Shown here in pieces: positions 61,717 through 64,000 of a stretch of 64,000 bases of DNA. This stretch comes from JADKAV01 sp037046735. Lineage in GTDB: Bacteria > Actinomycetota > Actinomycetes > S36-B12 > UBA10799. Below the pieces are notes generated by a model. It worked only from the letters and a program-made list of their open reading frames with translations, was not told where the DNA came from and made no database searches. Position 1 is the stretch's first letter. Each line of letters starts with the position of its first letter. The stretch is taken from contig JBAOHC010000027.1 in assembly GCA_037046735.1 (NCBI GenBank), positions 124,001 through 188,000 on the forward strand. Reading direction: 5' to 3'. Made by a program: the position numbers and the translations under genes.

Positions 61717-64000
61717 GTCCCAGTTCTGCCCCACCCCGACCGAGACCTCCAGCGGCACTTCAAAGGCCCGCACCCCCGTCATCGCGGCGACCACGATCGC
61801 GGTCGCCGCATCCTGCTCACCCTGGCCGACCTCCAGCACCAACTCGTCGTGTACCTGCAGCAACATCCGCGTGCTCAGCCCGGCCTGCCGCAGGGCGGCG
61901 CGTACCTCGAGCATCGCGACCTTGACCAGATCCGCGGCGCTGCCCTGGATGGGCGCGTTCAGCGCCATGCGCTCGGCCATCTCCCGACGCTGCCGGTTAT
62001 CGCTGTTGAGGTCCGGCAGGTACCGGCGTCGCCCCCACAGCGTCTGGGTGAACCCGTCCACGCGCGCGCGTTCCACCACCTCGTGCAGGTAATCCCGCAC
62101 GCCGCCGAACCGCAGGAAGTAGTCATCCATCAGCCCGGCCGCCTCACCGGTAGGGATGCCCAGTTGCTGCGACAACCCATACGCACTCAGCCCATACGCG
62201 AGGCCGTAGGACATCGCTTTGATCCGGCGGCGTTGCTCAGCGTCCACCGCATCCACCGGCACGCCGAAGACCTTCGAGGCGACCGTGTTGTGCAGGTCCT
62301 CACCGGTGCGAAAAGCCTCGATCAGTCCGGCGTCCTGGCTCAGGTGCGCCATCAGCCGCATCTCGATCTGGCTGTAATCGGCGGTGAGTAGGCACTCGTA
62401 GCCCCGGCCGACGACAAATGCTGCCCGGATCTCGCGACCTTCCGGAGTACGCACAGGGATGTTCTGCAGGTTCGGATCGGTGCTGGACAGCCGGCCGGTC
62501 GCCGCGATCGTCTGGCTGTAGGTGGTGTGGATCCGCGAGTCGGCATCCGCCAGTGGAATGAGGCCGGCCACCGTCTGGCGCAGCTTGCTCTTGTCCCGCC
62601 AGATCAGCAAGCACTCGAGCAGCGGGTCCTCGGTGCGGGCATACAGCGACGCCAGCGCCTCCGCATCGGTGGTGTAGCCGGTCTTGATCTTCTTGGTCTT
62701 GGGCAGGCCGCGTTCGGCGAACAGGATCTCCTGCAGCTGTTTCGGGGACCCAAGGTTGAAGGTGCGGCCGGCAAGTTCGTGTGCCTGGTCCGTGACCTCG
62801 GCGATCTGGCTGTCGAACGAGTCGCGCAGTGAGGTGAGCTGTCCCAGGTCCACGGCGATGCCGGCTGCCTCCATCTCCACCAGCACCCCGGCCAGAGGCA
62901 ACTCCATCCCGCGGAACAGTTCCCGTCCCACCGGGCCGAGTTGCTCGCTGAGCTCCACGTGCAGATCCAGCGTCGCCGCCGCGCTGTCGGCCAGTTCCTG
63001 GGCGCTGTCGTCCTGCAAACCGTCCATCGTCAGCTGGTCGCTCGCACTGGGCTCGACGAGGTCCCGGTGCAGGAAGCGGGCCGTCAGGTCGGCCAGCGGG
63101 AAGGAACGCTGACCGGGCAGCAAGAGGTACGCCTCCAACGCCGTGTCACCCACGAGCCCAGCGATCTCCACCCCGGCGGCGTGAGCCGCGAGCAGGGGCC
63201 CTTTGGCGTCATGCAGGACCTTCTCGACATTCGGATCCGCCAGCCATTCGCCAACCTCTCCGATCCCGTCGAACACTGCGGCCGTCCGGTCCCCAGCCGC
63301 GATCGCGATCCGCTCGATCACCCCGGTGCCCGCCCCCCAGGTGCCCTGCACGTGGACCCCATACGGTCCCTGCGCGCGGTGCTGCGCGAGCCAGGCACGA
63401 CCATCCGGCGCCACCTCGACCGAGACGGCCGCCGCCCGCTGCTCCTGCACATCGTCGCCGAGATAGTCGAAGAGCCGCTCGCGCAGAATCCGGAACTGCA
63501 GGCTGTCGAACACCTCGTGCACCTTCTCGCGCGCGATGGGCCGACGCTGCAGATCGGTCACCTGCAGGTCCAGTGGCACGTCAGTGACCAAGGCGGTGAG
63601 CTGCCGATTCGTGAGGACCTGGCCGAGGTGATCGCGAAGCGCCACGCCTGCCTTGCCCGGCACCTCGTCGGCGTGCTCCACCAGGTCCTGCAGCGAACCG
63701 AACTGGTTGATCCACTTGGTTGCGGTCTTCTCCCCCACCCCAGGGATGCTCGGCAAGTTGTCCGAGGGGTCTCCGCGCAGCGCCGCGAAATCCGGGTACT
63801 GGCTAGGGCTGAGCCCGTAGCGCTCCGCAACGGCCTGCGGGGTCATCCGGGACAGATCAGACACCCCGCGTTTCGGGTACAGCACGGTGCAGGAGTCGTC
63901 CACGAGTTGGAAGGCGTCCCGGTCGCCGGTCAGGATCCGGATGTCCATCCCCAACGCCCGGCCCTGGGTGGTGAGGGTTGCGATGACGTCGTCCGCCTCG
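61702..64000 (-). CDS. polA: DNA polymerase I (N-terminus beyond window edge)
   Basis: The C-terminal 765 residues of DNA polymerase I are present. The frame is open to the last base (EADDVIATLTTQGRALG), so the start lies beyond 64000. A 5'-nuclease domain part (ILTGDRDAFQLV; GDPSDNLPSIPGVGEKTATK) leads to a degenerate 3'-5' exonuclease-like middle domain and the polymerase domain: motif A LTADYSQIEMRLMAHLSQD, motif B RRRIKAMSYGLAYGLSAYGL and motif C LLQVHDELVLEV. Proofreading acidic residues seem absent, as in other actinobacterial PolA. It fills gaps in excision repair and Okazaki maturation, complementing UvrABC nearby. Confidence 0.96.
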   Translation of the reverse strand, partial: EADDVIATLTTQGRALGMDIRILTGDRDAFQLVDDSCTVLYPKRGVSDLSRMTPQAVAERYGLSPSQYPDFAALRGDPSDNLPSIPGVGEKTATKWINQFGSLQDLVEHADEVPGKAGVALRDHLGQVLTNRQLTALVTDVPLDLQVTDLQRRPIAREKVHEVFDSLQFRILRERLFDYLGDDVQEQRAAAVSVEVAPDGRAWLAQHRAQGPYGVHVQGTWGAGTGVIERIAIAAGDRTAAVFDGIGEVGEWLADPNVEKVLHDAKGPLLAAHAAGVEIAGLVGDTALEAYLLLPGQRSFPLADLTARFLHRDLVEPSASDQLTMDGLQDDSAQELADSAAATLDLHVELSEQLGPVGRELFRGMELPLAGVLVEMEAAGIAVDLGQLTSLRDSFDSQIAEVTDQAHELAGRTFNLGSPKQLQEILFAERGLPKTKKIKTGYTTDAEALASLYARTEDPLLECLLIWRDKSKLRQTVAGLIPLADADSRIHTTYSQTIAATGRLSSTDPNLQNIPVRTPEGREIRAAFVVGRGYECLLTADYSQIEMRLMAHLSQDAGLIEAFRTGEDLHNTVASKVFGVPVDAVDAEQRRRIKAMSYGLAYGLSAYGLSQQLGIPTGEAAGLMDDYFLRFGGVRDYLHEVVERARVDGFTQTLWGRRRYLPDLNSDNRQRREMAERMALNAPIQGSAADLVKVAMLEVRAALRQAGLSTRMLLQVHDELVLEVGQGEQDAATAIVVAAMTGVRAFEVPLEVSVGVGQNWDSAAH

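Noticed and set aside
63954..63956. An internal ATG as the polA start
   Set aside because: The frame continues with conserved PolA sequence (EADDVIATLTTQG) to the window edge, so the true start lies outside.

Overview
The window is high-GC, densely coded chromosomal DNA of an actinobacterium. The evidence is the gene content (RbpA, WhiA, OpcA, a SufR-led SUF operon, an AftD-like arabinofuranosyltransferase with DUF2613 and DUF3068 partners), heavy use of GTG starts, many ATGA/GTGA stop-start overlaps, and many promoters whose -10 hexamer lies 6-7 bases before the start codon (leaderless mRNAs). No tRNA, rRNA, CRISPR array, prophage or insertion sequence was seen. Gene order follows the conserved actinobacterial backbone suf - ABC/ctaA - ctaB - tkt/tal/zwf/opcA/pgl - rbpA/secG/tpi/pgk/gap/whiA/yvcK/rapZ/uvrC - uvrA - uvrB - coaE - rpsA - polA, with lineage-specific blocks inserted in it.

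Layout. 1-3.5 kb: the SUF operon on the minus strand (sufR-sufB-sufD-ferredoxin, continuing off the left edge). 3.5-10.5 kb: an SRPBCC/SDR pair, an ABC-2 exporter, haem A synthase (ctaA), an ATP-grasp enzyme coupled to haem O synthase (ctaB), and an HSL-type esterase. 10.5-17.5 kb: a pentose-phosphate operon tkt-membrane protein-tal-zwf-opcA-pgl. 17.7-20.8 kb: a DUF222/HNH endonuclease, a neutral zinc metallopeptidase and rbpA. 20.8-28.9 kb: secG-tpiA-pgk-gap-whiA-yvcK-rapZ-uvrC, all on the minus strand. 28.9-30.6 kb: a broken GDSL hydrolase, an SGNH protein and a Rieske lipoprotein. 30.7-40.3 kb: uvrA, a CAP-domain secreted protein, an MBL hydrolase, TerC, uvrB, an exported molybdopterin oxidoreductase with a cytochrome b subunit, and coaE. 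40.3-48.4 kb: a four-gene overlapping cell-surface operon of three OafA-type acyltransferases with C-terminal SGNH domains and one GT-C-like membrane protein. 48.4-49.9 kb: rpsA. 50-61.7 kb: an envelope arabinan/glycan cluster (DUF3068 protein, acyltransferase, AftD-like enzyme, methyltransferase, GT4, DUF2613 protein, polytopic membrane protein, flippase) that recalls the mycobacterial Rv0224c-Rv0228 and Rv0236c loci. 61.7-64 kb: polA, running off the right edge.

Two themes stand out. First, there are regulatory sites at base resolution: a CAAC-N6-GTTG inverted repeat over the sufR start, a PafBC/RecA-NDp-type promoter in front of a leaderless uvrB, and more than a dozen leaderless promoters. 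Second, four genes (gap, the aftD-like gene, a GDSL hydrolase and an acyltransferase) are broken by single-base indels in or beside short G/C runs. Since gap should be indispensable, these probably reflect uncorrected indels in the assembly rather than six real mutations.

I found no wholly new defence or mobile system. The most novel material is the triple OafA-SGNH/GT-C operon and the Rieske/SGNH/GDSL island.
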